Source: JALZKA01 sp963725035 (GTDB lineage: Bacteria; Actinomycetota; Thermoleophilia; Solirubrobacterales; 70-9). From it: DNA of 64,000 nucleotides. This document shows, piece by piece, positions 51,870 through 59,487 of this stretch. The first letter of the stretch is position 1. Each line of letters starts with the position of its first letter. The notes beneath the pieces were generated by a model that was not told the DNA's origin, ran no database searches, and saw nothing but the letters and a program-made list of their open reading frames with translations. The position numbers and the translations under genes were made by a program. Location: positions 397,236-461,235 of the forward strand of contig CAVRWX010000011.1 of NCBI GenBank assembly GCA_963725035.1, given 5' to 3'.

Positions 51870-53132
51870 ATGGCGACCACCGAGAAGACAACTGAGGACG
51901 CTCTCAAGGGCGCGAAAGCGGCTTCGGCTGTGCTTGCCGGCACTTCGACCGATCTGAAGAATGCGGCTCTTGGGCGGCTGGCTGCGTTGCTTCGGGAGCG
52001 TTCGGCGGAGGTGCTCGATGCGAATGCGGCGGATCTGGCCGATGAACGGGCTGCCGGGTTGACTCAGGCGCTTCGGGACCGGTTGACGCTTACGCCTGAG
52101 CGCGTGGAGGCGATGGCCGAGGGCGTTGAGGTTGTTGCTGCGCTTGAAGATCCGGTCGGAGAGGAGATCGAGCGTGGGACGCTTTCCAGCGGCATCGAGA
52201 TGCGCAAGATGCGCGTTCCGCTCGGCGTTGTTGCGGTGATTTATGAGGCGCGGCCGAATGTGACGGTTGATTGCGCAGCGCTGTGCTTGAAGTCGGGGAA
52301 TGCGATCGTTTTGCGCGGCTCGAGCTATGCCGAGCGCTCCAATGGCGCGCTTGCGGCGCTCGTTCGCGAGGCACTGGTTGATTCGGGATTGCCCGAGGGG
52401 GCGGTTGAGTTGCTCTCGGGCGATCGGGAGGAGTTGGCGGCGCTCGCTACCGCTGATGGCCTGGTGGACTTGGTGATTCCTCGCGGCGGCGGCGGATTGA
52501 AGGCCGCGCTGAAAGAGGTGGCGACCGTTCCGGTCATGTACGCGGCTGCCGGCGTGTGCCATGTGTATGTGCACGCCGATGCGGACCTGGAGATGGCTGC
52601 GCGGATTGCCGTCAACGCGAAGGTGCAGCGCCCCGGCGTGTGCAACGCGGCCGAGACTCTGCTTGTGGATGGAGCGGTTGCGGAAGCGTTCCTCCCTGCT
52701 GTTGCCGGCGCGCTCGCGGATGCGGGCGTCGAGCTCGTCGCGGATGAGCGGGCGCGCGGTGCGGCGGCCGGCGTCGAGATGGGCGAGGCGGCTGAGGAGG
52801 ACTGGGATACCGAGTACCACGACTTGAAGCTGTCGATCGGCGTGGTGGATGGAGTGGATGAGGCGGTCGAGCACATCAACGCGCATGGAACGGGCCACTC
52901 CGATGCGATCGTGACTGCTTCGGAGGCGGCGGCGGATGCGTTCACGACCGGAGTCGATTCGGCTTGCGTCTACGTGAATGCTTCGACGCGCTTCACGGAT
53001 GGGTTCGAGTTCGGGATGGGCGCGGAGATCGGCAACTCGACGCAGAAGCTGCATGCGCGCGGCCCGATCGGGATGAAGGAACTGACGACTTACAAGTACG
53101 TGCTTCGCGGCGACGGCCAGATCCGAGGGTAG
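51870..53132 (+). CDS. proA: Glutamate-5-semialdehyde dehydrogenase
   Basis: The 420-residue protein reduces glutamyl phosphate with NADPH. It shows MRKMRVPLGVVAVIYEARPN (as KMRVPLGVVAVIYEARPNVT), LVDLVIPRGGGGLKAALKEV, the catalytic Cys in RPGVCNAAETLLVD (near residue 257), and ASTRFTDGFEFGMGAEIGNS. It works with the ProB product in the channelled step. GGTACCCT before the ATG may include a -10. Confidence 0.96.
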   Translation: MATTEKTTEDALKGAKAASAVLAGTSTDLKNAALGRLAALLRERSAEVLDANAADLADERAAGLTQALRDRLTLTPERVEAMAEGVEVVAALEDPVGEEIERGTLSSGIEMRKMRVPLGVVAVIYEARPNVTVDCAALCLKSGNAIVLRGSSYAERSNGALAALVREALVDSGLPEGAVELLSGDREELAALATADGLVDLVIPRGGGGLKAALKEVATVPVMYAAAGVCHVYVHADADLEMAARIAVNAKVQRPGVCNAAETLLVDGAVAEAFLPAVAGALADAGVELVADERARGAAAGVEMGEAAEEDWDTEYHDLKLSIGVVDGVDEAVEHINAHGTGHSDAIVTASEAAADAFTTGVDSACVYVNASTRFTDGFEFGMGAEIGNSTQKLHARGPIGMKELTTYKYVLRGDGQIRG

Positions 53133-53148
53133 GACGGTCGCTTCCCGC

Positions 53149-53730
53149 ATTGGCGTTCTCGGCGGCGCGTTCAACCCGCCACACATCGGCCACCTGGTGC
53201 TTGCTCACGAGGCGGCGCACCAGCTTGGGCTGGAGCGGGTCTTGATGATTCCGGCCGGGGTTGCTCCCCATCGCGAGATTGATCCGGAGCCGGGGGCGGA
53301 TGTGCGCCTGGAGATGGTGCGCCTGGCCGCTGAAGGGGATGAGTTGCTCGAGGCGTCGGACGTGGAGGTGGCGAGGGATGAGCCGTCCTGGACGTTCCGT
53401 ACGCTCGAGTTGTTGCATGAGGCACGACCAGGGGATGAGATCACGCTGCTGATGGGCGCCGATGTCGCGGAATCGCTTGGGTCGTGGAAGAACCCCGAGC
53501 GGGTTCTGGAACTGGCGGAGGTGGGGGTTGCCGGACGGCCGGGGTCGATCCTCGACGAGGCGGAGAGTGTGCTCGAGGGGCTGGGAGCTCGGTACGAAGC
53601 GATCAGGATGCCCGGGCTGGGGGTTTCTTCGACGCGCGTGAGGCGGCGGGTTGCAGCGGGGAGGTCGATTCGGTATCTGGTGCCGGATCCGGTGCGTGAG
53701 TTGATCGAGGAGAAGGGGCTCTACCGTTGA
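53149..53730 (+). CDS. nadD: Nicotinate-nucleotide adenylyltransferase (non-standard start)
   Basis: The nucleotidyltransferase motif GVLGGAFNPPHIGHL begins at 53152, upstream of the first in-frame GTG at 53197. The coding start must lie before it, yet the frame has only ATT (53149), GTC (53137) or ACG (53134). I place the start at ATT provisionally. The ISSTxxR equivalent is GVSSTRVRRRVAAGRSIRYL near the end, and DPEPGADVRLEMVRLAAEG lies between. It makes nicotinate adenine dinucleotide in NAD synthesis. The stop overlaps rsfS (TTGA). Confidence 0.88.
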   Translation: MGVLGGAFNPPHIGHLVLAHEAAHQLGLERVLMIPAGVAPHREIDPEPGADVRLEMVRLAAEGDELLEASDVEVARDEPSWTFRTLELLHEARPGDEITLLMGADVAESLGSWKNPERVLELAEVGVAGRPGSILDEAESVLEGLGARYEAIRMPGLGVSSTRVRRRVAAGRSIRYLVPDPVRELIEEKGLYR

Positions 53731-54113
53731 GCGAGCGTGAGGCGGCGGTGGCGAAGACGCGCGAGGATGCGCCGGAGGCCTCGGCGGACTTGGCGCGACG
53801 GGTTGCGGCGATCGCCGACGACAAGCTCGGCGAGGACATCGTGGTGCTCGACATGCGCGAGCTGGTGAGCTACACGGACTTCCTGGTGCTGGTGACGGCG
53901 CGGAACGAGCGCCTGGCGAAGGCGATCGCCGATGACGTTCATCTGCAGCTGAAGGGGGACGGTCTGCTTCCGTCGCGCACCGAGGGCGTGCAGGAGGCGC
54001 GGTGGGTGCTCCTCGACTATCTCGATTGCGTTCTCCACGTCTTCGTTCCCGAGGCGCGCGAGCACTACCGGCTCGAGCAGCTGTGGGGCGAGGCGCCGCG
54101 GGTCGAGCTGTAG
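53727..54113 (+). CDS. rsfS: Ribosome silencing factor RsfS
   Basis: The 128-residue protein (TTG start) has the RsfS/YbeB core: DKLGEDIVVLDMRELVSYTD, FLVLVTARNERLAKAIADDV, then EGVQEARWVLLDYLDCVLHV and FVPEAREHYRLEQLWGEAP. It binds L14 and stops subunit joining in starvation. nadD-rsfS is a conserved pair. An extra ~20-residue N-terminal Ala/Glu-rich segment precedes the core. Confidence 0.95.
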   Translation: MSEREAAVAKTREDAPEASADLARRVAAIADDKLGEDIVVLDMRELVSYTDFLVLVTARNERLAKAIADDVHLQLKGDGLLPSRTEGVQEARWVLLDYLDCVLHVFVPEAREHYRLEQLWGEAPRVEL

Positions 54114-54131
54114 CTCGTTCGATCGCGGAAT

Positions 54132-54788
54132 TTGGGCGAATCGGGGTTGCGTCCGTCCGCGACGATCCTTAGCCTGCAGGCCATCGCTCCTCGGGCTTTC
54201 AAGAGATCGCTCTTCGGTTATCGGCGCTCTGACGTCGACGAGGCGATGGAGCGGCGCGACGCGGCGCTCGAAGAGGAGACGAAGCGGGCGAACGACAAGA
54301 CCCGCCGGGCTGATGAGCTTGAACGGGCGTCGCTCGATCTGGCTGCGCGGGTGAATGCGATTGAGCAGGTGGCGGACCGGCTGGCGCTGCGCGTCGTGGA
54401 GCGCGACCGGGAGATCGAGACGCTGACGGCTCGTCTTGACGCGGCGCTGGATGAGCTGCGCGTGCGGGTGGAGGCGGACAGGATCGAGGAGATCCGGGGG
54501 AACGGCGCGGCGCCGGTTGAGGCTGATGTGTTCGACGGGCTGATCGAGGTGGAGGTCGGGCCGCTATCGGATTTTGACCAGCTGGCGAGCTTTGAAGACG
54601 CGGCGAACGGCATAGGGGCCGCAGAGGAGATCTCGGTGAAGCGGTTCAAGAAGGGGAGGGCGACGCTCGAGATGCAGTTGAGCGAGCCGGTCGCGCTCTT
54701 GGTGGAGCTCGAGCAGCGGGCCCCGTTCGAGTTCACCGTGCGGGACACGCGGAACGACCGCGTCGTGCTTGACGTCGACGGCGAGTAG
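54132..54788 (+). CDS. DivIVA-like coiled-coil protein
   Basis: The 218-residue protein has near its N-terminus AIAPRAFKRSLFGYRRSDVD, a DivIVA-type motif (F-x5-GY-x2-x-VD). A long coiled coil follows (ALEEETKRANDKTRRADELE through residue ~125), then a beta-rich C-terminal domain (VEVGPLSDFDQLASFEDAAN). The start is uncertain: TTG 54132 or TTG 54147, while TAGCCT at 54170 lies just before the conserved part. It may mark cell poles or septa. Assignment rests on the short motif. Confidence 0.65.
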   Translation: MGESGLRPSATILSLQAIAPRAFKRSLFGYRRSDVDEAMERRDAALEEETKRANDKTRRADELERASLDLAARVNAIEQVADRLALRVVERDREIETLTARLDAALDELRVRVEADRIEEIRGNGAAPVEADVFDGLIEVEVGPLSDFDQLASFEDAANGIGAAEEISVKRFKKGRATLEMQLSEPVALLVELEQRAPFEFTVRDTRNDRVVLDVDGE

Positions 54789-54790
54789 CC

Positions 54791-55147
54791 GTGCGAAGCA
54801 AAACGCTCTGCTGGATCTACGGGTTGATCGCCCTCGGCGCGCTGGTCGCGACGTGGTCGCAGAACATCAGGTTCTTTGGCGAGGAGGGGAACGGCGGGCT
54901 CGAGGGATTCATCGACGGGATGTACGAGAACGCCGCGGCCGCGTCGATCGCGAACGATTTGCTCTTCATGCTGCTGGCGGCGTTCGTGCTGATGTTCGTG
55001 GAGGGGCGGAAGCATGGGATCAAGCACATGTGGGTGTACTTCGTGGGCTCGTTCCTGATCGCTGTGAGCGTGATGTTCCCGCTGTTCCTCCTGGCGCGCG
55101 AGCGAAAGCTCGCGAGCGAGGGCGGGGGCGGAGGCCAGCCCAGCTAG
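54791..55147 (+). CDS. DUF2834 family membrane protein
   Basis: The 118-residue protein (GTG start, two bases after the previous stop) has three membrane helices: LCWIYGLIALGALVATWSQN, SIANDLLFMLLAAFVLMFVE and MWVYFVGSFLIAVSVMFPLF. The order L-D-L-x-F ... F-V-E-G-R-K ... FPLFLLARE is that of DUF2834 proteins. Function unknown; co-transcribed with the DivIVA-like gene. Confidence 0.82.
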   Translation: MRSKTLCWIYGLIALGALVATWSQNIRFFGEEGNGGLEGFIDGMYENAAAASIANDLLFMLLAAFVLMFVEGRKHGIKHMWVYFVGSFLIAVSVMFPLFLLARERKLASEGGGGGQPS

Positions 55148-55227
55148 CCCCTAGAAAGACCGCTCTCTCTACACAACTGGCGCACTTTCGCGCGCCTTTT
55201 CTCACCTCCGTACACGAGCATGCGTTC

Positions 55228-55923
55228 GTGGCTATCGGAGACTCCAACCACAAGGGCAACCTCGCGGAGCTGGCGATCGCGAAGGGTGCCGCTGAGCTCG
55301 GCATCGGCGTCTACAAACCGCTGACAGAGCACGGCCGATGCGATCTGGTTTTCGACGTCGCGGGCCAGTTGATCCGAGTCCAGTGCAAGTGGGCGAGGCC
55401 GCGGGGCGAGGTGCTCGTGATCCAAACCGGCAGCTCATATCACTCGCCGACCAAGGGTTACGTCCGCAGTACTTACAGCGCGATCGAGGTTGACGCTATC
55501 GCGGCCTTTTGCGCAGCCAGCGACACGTGCTATCTCCTCCCGATCTCGGAGATCGAGGGGTTATCGGTGATTCATTTGCGCCTCTTCCCCGCGCGAAATG
55601 GGCAGTTCGCGGGCGTTAGAATGGCGGCTGACTACGAGCTTGGGGCTATAGCTCAGTTGGAAGAGCGCCGCCATGGCATGGCGGAGGCCGTCGGTTCGAG
55701 CCCGACTAGCTCCACTTCTCCTCCGGTCGGTATTCAGACGGTCGGCGCCCACGAATTCCGGAACCGCTTCGGCCTGTTCATGCAGCGGGCGTCGCTGGGC
55801 GAACGTTTCTACGTCACCCGTCGCGGCAAGCCTCACGTAGTTCTCGGTCCAGCGGAACCGTCGCTTCTCGACGACGAAGGGGGCGAGATCTCGACGCCTG
55901 AGTCCTCTCCCGAGCATGAATGA
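55228..55923 (+). CDS. PD-(D/E)XK nuclease-like / Phd-like protein whose frame runs through a tRNA-Ala gene
   Basis: GTG 55228 opens a 231-residue frame. Residues 1-138 look like a PD-(D/E)XK nuclease of the intron-endonuclease/Holliday-resolvase type (HKGNLAELAIAKGAAELGIG with Glu; GRCDLVFDVAGQLIRVQCKW with Asp and Q-C-K). Codon 139 is exactly the first base of a tRNA-Ala gene, which is read as GAIAQLEERRHGMAEAVGSS. The last ~70 residues resemble a Phd/YefM antitoxin (VGAHEFRNRFGLFMQRASLG, FYVTRRGKPHVVLGPAEP). No stop interrupts. It may be one protein, two domains with separate translation, or chance readthrough. Confidence 0.65.
   Translation: MAIGDSNHKGNLAELAIAKGAAELGIGVYKPLTEHGRCDLVFDVAGQLIRVQCKWARPRGEVLVIQTGSSYHSPTKGYVRSTYSAIEVDAIAAFCAASDTCYLLPISEIEGLSVIHLRLFPARNGQFAGVRMAADYELGAIAQLEERRHGMAEAVGSSPTSSTSPPVGIQTVGAHEFRNRFGLFMQRASLGERFYVTRRGKPHVVLGPAEPSLLDDEGGEISTPESSPEHE
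55617..55622 (+). promoter_or_regulatory. Probable -10 of the nested tRNA-Ala
   Basis: TAGAAT lies 20 bases before the tRNA, inside the nuclease coding region, giving a short 5' leader. No matching -35 is seen 16-18 bases upstream. Confidence 0.4.
55642..55714 (+). tRNA. tRNA-Ala (anticodon GGC) nested in a coding frame
   Basis: Acceptor GGGGCTA pairs with TAGCTCC, discriminator A. The D arm is GCTC/GAGC, the anticodon arm CCGCC-ATGGCAT-GGCGG gives GGC, and the T arm is GTCGG-TTCGAGC-CCGAC. All stems are perfect. CCA is not encoded. It lies on the same strand and in full register with the frame 55228-55923. Confidence 0.96.
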
Positions 55924-56233
55924 GAAACCTGCCCCCAGGCATGTCACCCGCTTCGTCGAAGAGCTCGTCGAATGCGGCGTTCAGCTCGCTCGCATGCTCG
56001 ACCACATGTACCTCCACGAGAGCCCCGACCCCGACATCCCGCCGCCGCCCGAGGTCTTGCGCGACCTCGTCGCCAAGACGATCGAGCGCGACGTCGGCCG
56101 GCGCAAGCGCGACCTCTACACCGCAACCGGGCTCCTCCTCGAAACCAGCCGCACCATCGAGCGCGAGCTCTTCCTCGTCGACCCCGGCGCCTTCGACGAC
56201 CTCGAGCCGAGCGACTTCGAGGATTCCCTATAG
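55916..56233 (+). CDS. Small conserved-looking protein of unknown function
   Basis: The 105-residue protein starts at ATG 55916, overlapping the previous frame by eight bases, which suggests coupled translation. It is mostly helical: HVTRFVEELVECGVQLARML, then a Pro-rich bend (ESPDPDIPPPPEVLRDLV), RDVGRRKRDLYTATGLLLET and an acidic C-terminus. No toxin fold (RelE, PIN, Fic) is visible, though its place next to an antitoxin-like domain makes a partner role possible. Confidence 0.6.
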   Translation: MNEKPAPRHVTRFVEELVECGVQLARMLDHMYLHESPDPDIPPPPEVLRDLVAKTIERDVGRRKRDLYTATGLLLETSRTIERELFLVDPGAFDDLEPSDFEDSL

Positions 56234-56245
56234 CGTTGCCCCCCC

Positions 56246-56914
56246 ATGAAGCAACTCGCAGACGGCGTCTGGCAGCTCTCCCTCTTCCCCCCGAACGCAA
56301 TCAACGTCTTCCTCCTCGACGACGTCCTCATCGATGCCTCGACCCGCTTCGCTCCTCGCAAGATCATCAAGGAGCTCGAGGGGCGCCCCCTCTCCGCGCA
56401 CGCTCTCACGCACGCCCACCCCGACCACCAGGGCGCATCGCACGCCGTCTGCGAGCGCTTCGGCGTCCCCTACTGGGTGGGAGAGAAGGACGTCGAGCCG
56501 GCCGAGAACCCCAAGCTCATCGGCGAGCGCCAGCCCGACCACTTCATGGCACAGTTCTTCGCCAAGCACATGACTGGGCCCGCTCACCACGTCGACCGCC
56601 ACCTCCATGAGGGGGACGAGGTCGCCTCCTTCAAGGTCATCGACGTCCCGGGCCACTCCGCGGGACACGTCGCCTTCTGGCGCGACTCGGACGGCGTCCT
56701 CGTCCTGGGAGACGTCCTCAACTCCGCCGACGTCTACACCCTCATCCCAGGTCTCCGCGAGCCCAAGACCTACTTCACTCCCGACCCCGCCGAGAACCGC
56801 CGTTCCGCGCGCAAGCTCGGCCTCCTCGAGCCAAAGCTCGTCCTCTTCGGCCACGGACCGCCCGTGCGCGACACGAAGAAGTTCGTCGACTTCGTAAACG
56901 GCCTGCCGGACTAG
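56246..56914 (+). CDS. MBL-fold metallo-hydrolase
   Basis: The 222-residue protein has the metallo-beta-lactamase signature LTHAHPDHQGASH (HxHxDH, near residue 56), later VIDVPGHSAGHVAFWR (third His) and LVLGDVLN (Asp), with a final LFGHGPPV (His). That is a full two-metal site of the glyoxalase II/quinolone-lactonase type. The start at 56246 follows the stop of the previous gene by 12 bases. Substrate unknown. Confidence 0.93.
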   Translation: MKQLADGVWQLSLFPPNAINVFLLDDVLIDASTRFAPRKIIKELEGRPLSAHALTHAHPDHQGASHAVCERFGVPYWVGEKDVEPAENPKLIGERQPDHFMAQFFAKHMTGPAHHVDRHLHEGDEVASFKVIDVPGHSAGHVAFWRDSDGVLVLGDVLNSADVYTLIPGLREPKTYFTPDPAENRRSARKLGLLEPKLVLFGHGPPVRDTKKFVDFVNGLPD

Positions 56915-57391
56915 CTACTCGGCCACCTCAGCGGCCTTGGCGGCATCGCACTGGCGCCCAACCGCCTCGAGCGTGTCGCGCACCTCGCACGGATTCGACC
57001 CAAGGGCCGGCAGGAAGTCCTCCGCAATCCCGCGCGCATACACAGGCCACATCCGCTCGAGCATCTCCTCGCCCTCGGCCGTCAGCTGCACATGGAACGA
57101 GCGCCGGTCGCCCGGGCAGGTAACCCGCTCCACCAACCCGTCCTTCTCGATCCGGTCGAGCAGCCGGCTCATCCCGCTGTTCGAGAGGAGCACGCGCTCC
57201 GCCAACTCCACCTGGCGCATCCGGATGTCGGGTGCATCCCGGAGCGCAGCAAGGACGTCGTACCAGGGGAGAGGTGGCAGTTCCGCCTCCTCAAGATCGG
57301 CGCTGATGCGCCTCAGCATGGACGAGTGAGCACGCAGGAACGCGCGCCACGTCGCCAACTGGTCTTCAGGGATCTTCACGGCGGTAGCCAT
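56915..57391 (-). CDS. MarR family transcriptional regulator
   Basis: From ATG 57391 the protein has 158 residues with the MarR winged helix: LPPLPWYDVLAALRDAPDIR, MRQVELAERVLLSNSGMSRL (recognition helix), DRIEKDGLVERVTCPGDRRS (wing with D-x-R), FHVQLTAEGEEMLERM. It is divergent from yceI and the FMN reductase. A dyad in the shared promoter region suggests it represses both directions, with release by a ligand or oxidant. Confidence 0.93.
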   Translation of the reverse strand: MATAVKIPEDQLATWRAFLRAHSSMLRRISADLEEAELPPLPWYDVLAALRDAPDIRMRQVELAERVLLSNSGMSRLLDRIEKDGLVERVTCPGDRRSFHVQLTAEGEEMLERMWPVYARGIAEDFLPALGSNPCEVRDTLEAVGRQCDAAKAAEVAE

Positions 57392-57415
57392 CAGTGCACA
57401 TTGTAACCGCATCTG

Positions 57416-57472
57416 TTGACGACGCAACGGTCTGTGGTATATTGATTGCGACAGCAACAATTGCTAACGCAA
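57416..57472 (+). promoter_or_regulatory. yceI promoter and MarR operator candidate
   Basis: TTGACG (57416) and TATATT (57438) with a 16-base spacer form a good promoter. Just downstream, TTGCGACAGCAA (57446) and TTGCTAACGCAA (57461) make a 27-bp dyad with only two mismatched positions per arm. This is placed to block transcription of yceI and sits ~55 bases from the marR start. Confidence 0.68.
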
Positions 57473-57484
57473 AGGAGCAAGCAG

Positions 57485-58027
57485 ATGACCACCACAGCCA
57501 CCAAGACCGAAATCCCCGCAGGGACCTGGAGCATCGACGCCGTTCACTCCAGCGCCTCCTTCGAGGTCGAGCACAACGGCTTCTCGCTCTTCCGGACATC
57601 GTTCCGCGAGCTCGACGCCAAGCTCACCTCAACTGATGGGCTGAAGCTCGAGGGCGCCGTTCCCGTCGAGAGCATCGACGTCACCCAGCCCGACTTCCGG
57701 GCGCACCTGCTCTCGCCCGAGTTCTTCGACTCGGCCCGCCATCCCAACATCGAGTTCTCCTCGGACGACCTCACCGTCACCGACAACGAAGTCACCCTTC
57801 GCGGCGAGCTCACGCTCGCCGGCAAGTCCAACCCGGTCGAGGCCACCGGAGCGTTCCGCGGCCCGCTGACCGATCCCATGGGCGGCGAGCGCGTCGCGAT
57901 CTCCCTCAAGGCAACGGTCAATCGCCACGAGTACGGCATCGGCTGGAACATGGACCTGCCAAACGGCGAGAAGGTCCTCGGAGACGACGTCACCCTCCTC
58001 GTCGAGCTCGAGCTGGTGAAGGAGTAA
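57485..58027 (+). CDS. yceI: YceI family protein
   Basis: The 180-residue protein (ATG 57485 after AAAGGAGC) is a YceI lipocalin-like barrel: GTWSIDAVHSSASFEVEHNG at the start, then SPEFFDSARHPNIEFSSDDL, GELTLAGKSNPVEATGAFRG, and INRHEYGIGW as VNRHEYGIGWNMDL. YceI proteins bind isoprenoid-type lipids. There is no signal peptide here, so it should be cytoplasmic. The FMN reductase follows four bases after its stop. Confidence 0.95.
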   Translation: MTTTATKTEIPAGTWSIDAVHSSASFEVEHNGFSLFRTSFRELDAKLTSTDGLKLEGAVPVESIDVTQPDFRAHLLSPEFFDSARHPNIEFSSDDLTVTDNEVTLRGELTLAGKSNPVEATGAFRGPLTDPMGGERVAISLKATVNRHEYGIGWNMDLPNGEKVLGDDVTLLVELELVKE

Positions 58028-58031
58028 CTCC

Positions 58032-58595
58032 ATGCGCCTCCTGGCCATCTCCGGCAGCCTCCGCGCCGACTCCCACAACTCGCGCCTCCTCCGCATCGCG
58101 GCGGAGGAGGCGCCCGTGGGCGTCGACATCGACATCTACGAGGGACTGGCCGACATCCCGCCTTACGACGCCGACAACGACACCGAGTTCGGGCCCGCCC
58201 CGGTGCGGGAGCTCCGCGAGCTCATCGCCGAGGCGGACGGCCTCGTTTTCGCAACGCCGGAATACAACTCGTCCATCCCCGGCGTCCTCAAGAACGCCAT
58301 CGACTGGGCTTCGCGCCCCCGCGCCACAACGCCCCTCGCAGGCAAGCCGGCTGCAGTCATGGGCGCAACCACGGGGCAGTTCGGCGCCGTCTGGGCACAG
58401 GCCGAGCTTCGCAAGGTCCTCGGCTCAACCGGGGCGCGGGTCGTCGACGCCGAAGTCTCGCTCGCGCTCGCCGACGACGCCTTCGACTCCGACGGGGCGC
58501 TTCTCGACGAGCAGACGCTCGACGCCCTCCGCAACCTCACCGAAGCAGTCGTCGCCGAGGCCGAGCACGACCGCGAACTCGCTCTAGCCGCCTAG
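58032..58595 (+). CDS. NADPH-dependent FMN reductase
   Basis: The 187-residue flavodoxin-like protein begins RLLAISGSLRADSHNSRLLR (phosphate loop), and has EADGLVFATPEYNSSIPGVL (flavin ring loop, near residue 78) and KPAAVMGATTGQFGAVWAQA. It reduces FMN or quinones with NAD(P)H. Coupling with yceI and the divergent MarR regulator suggests a quinone or oxidant response module. Confidence 0.95.
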   Translation: MRLLAISGSLRADSHNSRLLRIAAEEAPVGVDIDIYEGLADIPPYDADNDTEFGPAPVRELRELIAEADGLVFATPEYNSSIPGVLKNAIDWASRPRATTPLAGKPAAVMGATTGQFGAVWAQAELRKVLGSTGARVVDAEVSLALADDAFDSDGALLDEQTLDALRNLTEAVVAEAEHDRELALAA

Positions 58596-59110
58596 CGCTG
58601 CGCTGCTCTCAGATGCTGCCGCACCCGCCATCCGGCGCCCGAGAAGTTCAGGTTCGCGATGGTCGCAAACCCCTTCTCGTCTTCACGAAGGGCGAGGAGG
58701 AGATGCGCCACGCGGTCCGCGGCAGGTAAGCCGTCGGCGTCGCCGACGCGCACGCACCACGAGAAGACGCGCTTCCCGAGAACACCGTCGCGCACAAGAA
58801 GCGCCCCCTGCTCACCCACAAGCCAGAACCCGAATTCGCCGCCGTACGAGGCGAATCCGGTCGTCTTGAGGAAGTCGATGCCGTCCCTGCCCACCAGGTC
58901 GGCAAGCAGGCCCAACGCCACCTGCTCGGGCCCAGTCACCCCGTCGCGGGCGGCGGCGCTTCCCTCGCTCCCGAGCGCAACGACTGCCCGGGCGCCCCTT
59001 CGTGCCTGAAGCCACGGAACCGCCCATGCGTGGGCGAAGCAGAGGACCGCAACCGGGAAGGTCAGCGGCTCGATCAACAAGAGAGCGACACCAGGCGCCG
59101 AGAACAACAC
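58592..59110 (-). CDS. Conserved membrane-associated hypothetical protein (start uncertain)
   Basis: From TTG 59110 the product is 172 residues, beginning in a hydrophobic region (FSAPGVALLLIEPLTFPVAV). The frame is open for over 100 bases upstream (LRRDGRRWTIWTTWVVVLF), which completes the first membrane helix, but it contains no ATG, GTG or TTG. The rest is soluble, ending DRVAHLLLALREDEKGFATI, ANLNFSGAGWRVRQHL. I recall similar uncharacterised proteins in Solirubrobacterales. It is convergent with the FMN reductase, sharing stop-codon bases. Confidence 0.65.
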   Translation of the reverse strand: MLFSAPGVALLLIEPLTFPVAVLCFAHAWAVPWLQARRGARAVVALGSEGSAAARDGVTGPEQVALGLLADLVGRDGIDFLKTTGFASYGGEFGFWLVGEQGALLVRDGVLGKRVFSWCVRVGDADGLPAADRVAHLLLALREDEKGFATIANLNFSGAGWRVRQHLRAAQR

Positions 59111-59262
59111 GACGACCCACGTCGTCCAAATCGTCCATCGCCTGCCGTCCCGCCTTAGCGTGCCCTCCGTTGCTCGCTCCCTACCCCAATCAAGACTTTC
59201 GACTTCGGGCAGCCCGACGCCTGCGCCGCTTGGCGCCCTGACCCTCGGATCAGCGGGACGCG

Positions 59263-59487
59263 TCAGCCGCCGACGATCGGGCGGCGAAGTGTCACCAACT
59301 CCGCATCCACCAAGAGCTCGCGAACCACCTCGGCCGACCCGTCCGCATGGGTCGCCGAGGCGATAAGTCCACGCTCACGCTCGAGCGCGAACACCTCCTG
59401 CGCGCGCTGCGCTGCGACCTCGTCCCCGGACGTCCACTCCGCAAGCGTCGTGTGCCCGGTGCGATCCAGCCTGATCAAACGTCCCAT
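59263..59487 (-). CDS. Small hypothetical protein (74 residues)
   Basis: ATG 59487 follows GAGGAGGG with good spacing. The sequence starts GRLIRLDRTGHTTLAEWTSG and continues with a helix (VAAQRAQEVFALERERGLIA). It ends with a strand pair (ELLVDAELVTLRRPIVGG). It has no signal peptide or membrane span. The look is of a compact alpha/beta domain, possibly a conserved family in this lineage. Function unknown. Confidence 0.65.
   Translation of the reverse strand: MGRLIRLDRTGHTTLAEWTSGDEVAAQRAQEVFALERERGLIASATHADGSAEVVRELLVDAELVTLRRPIVGG

Noticed and set aside
51792..53186. A 464-codon minus-strand frame opposite proA
   Set aside because: Its composition is Arg/His-rich without domains, and proA is fully conserved on the other strand.
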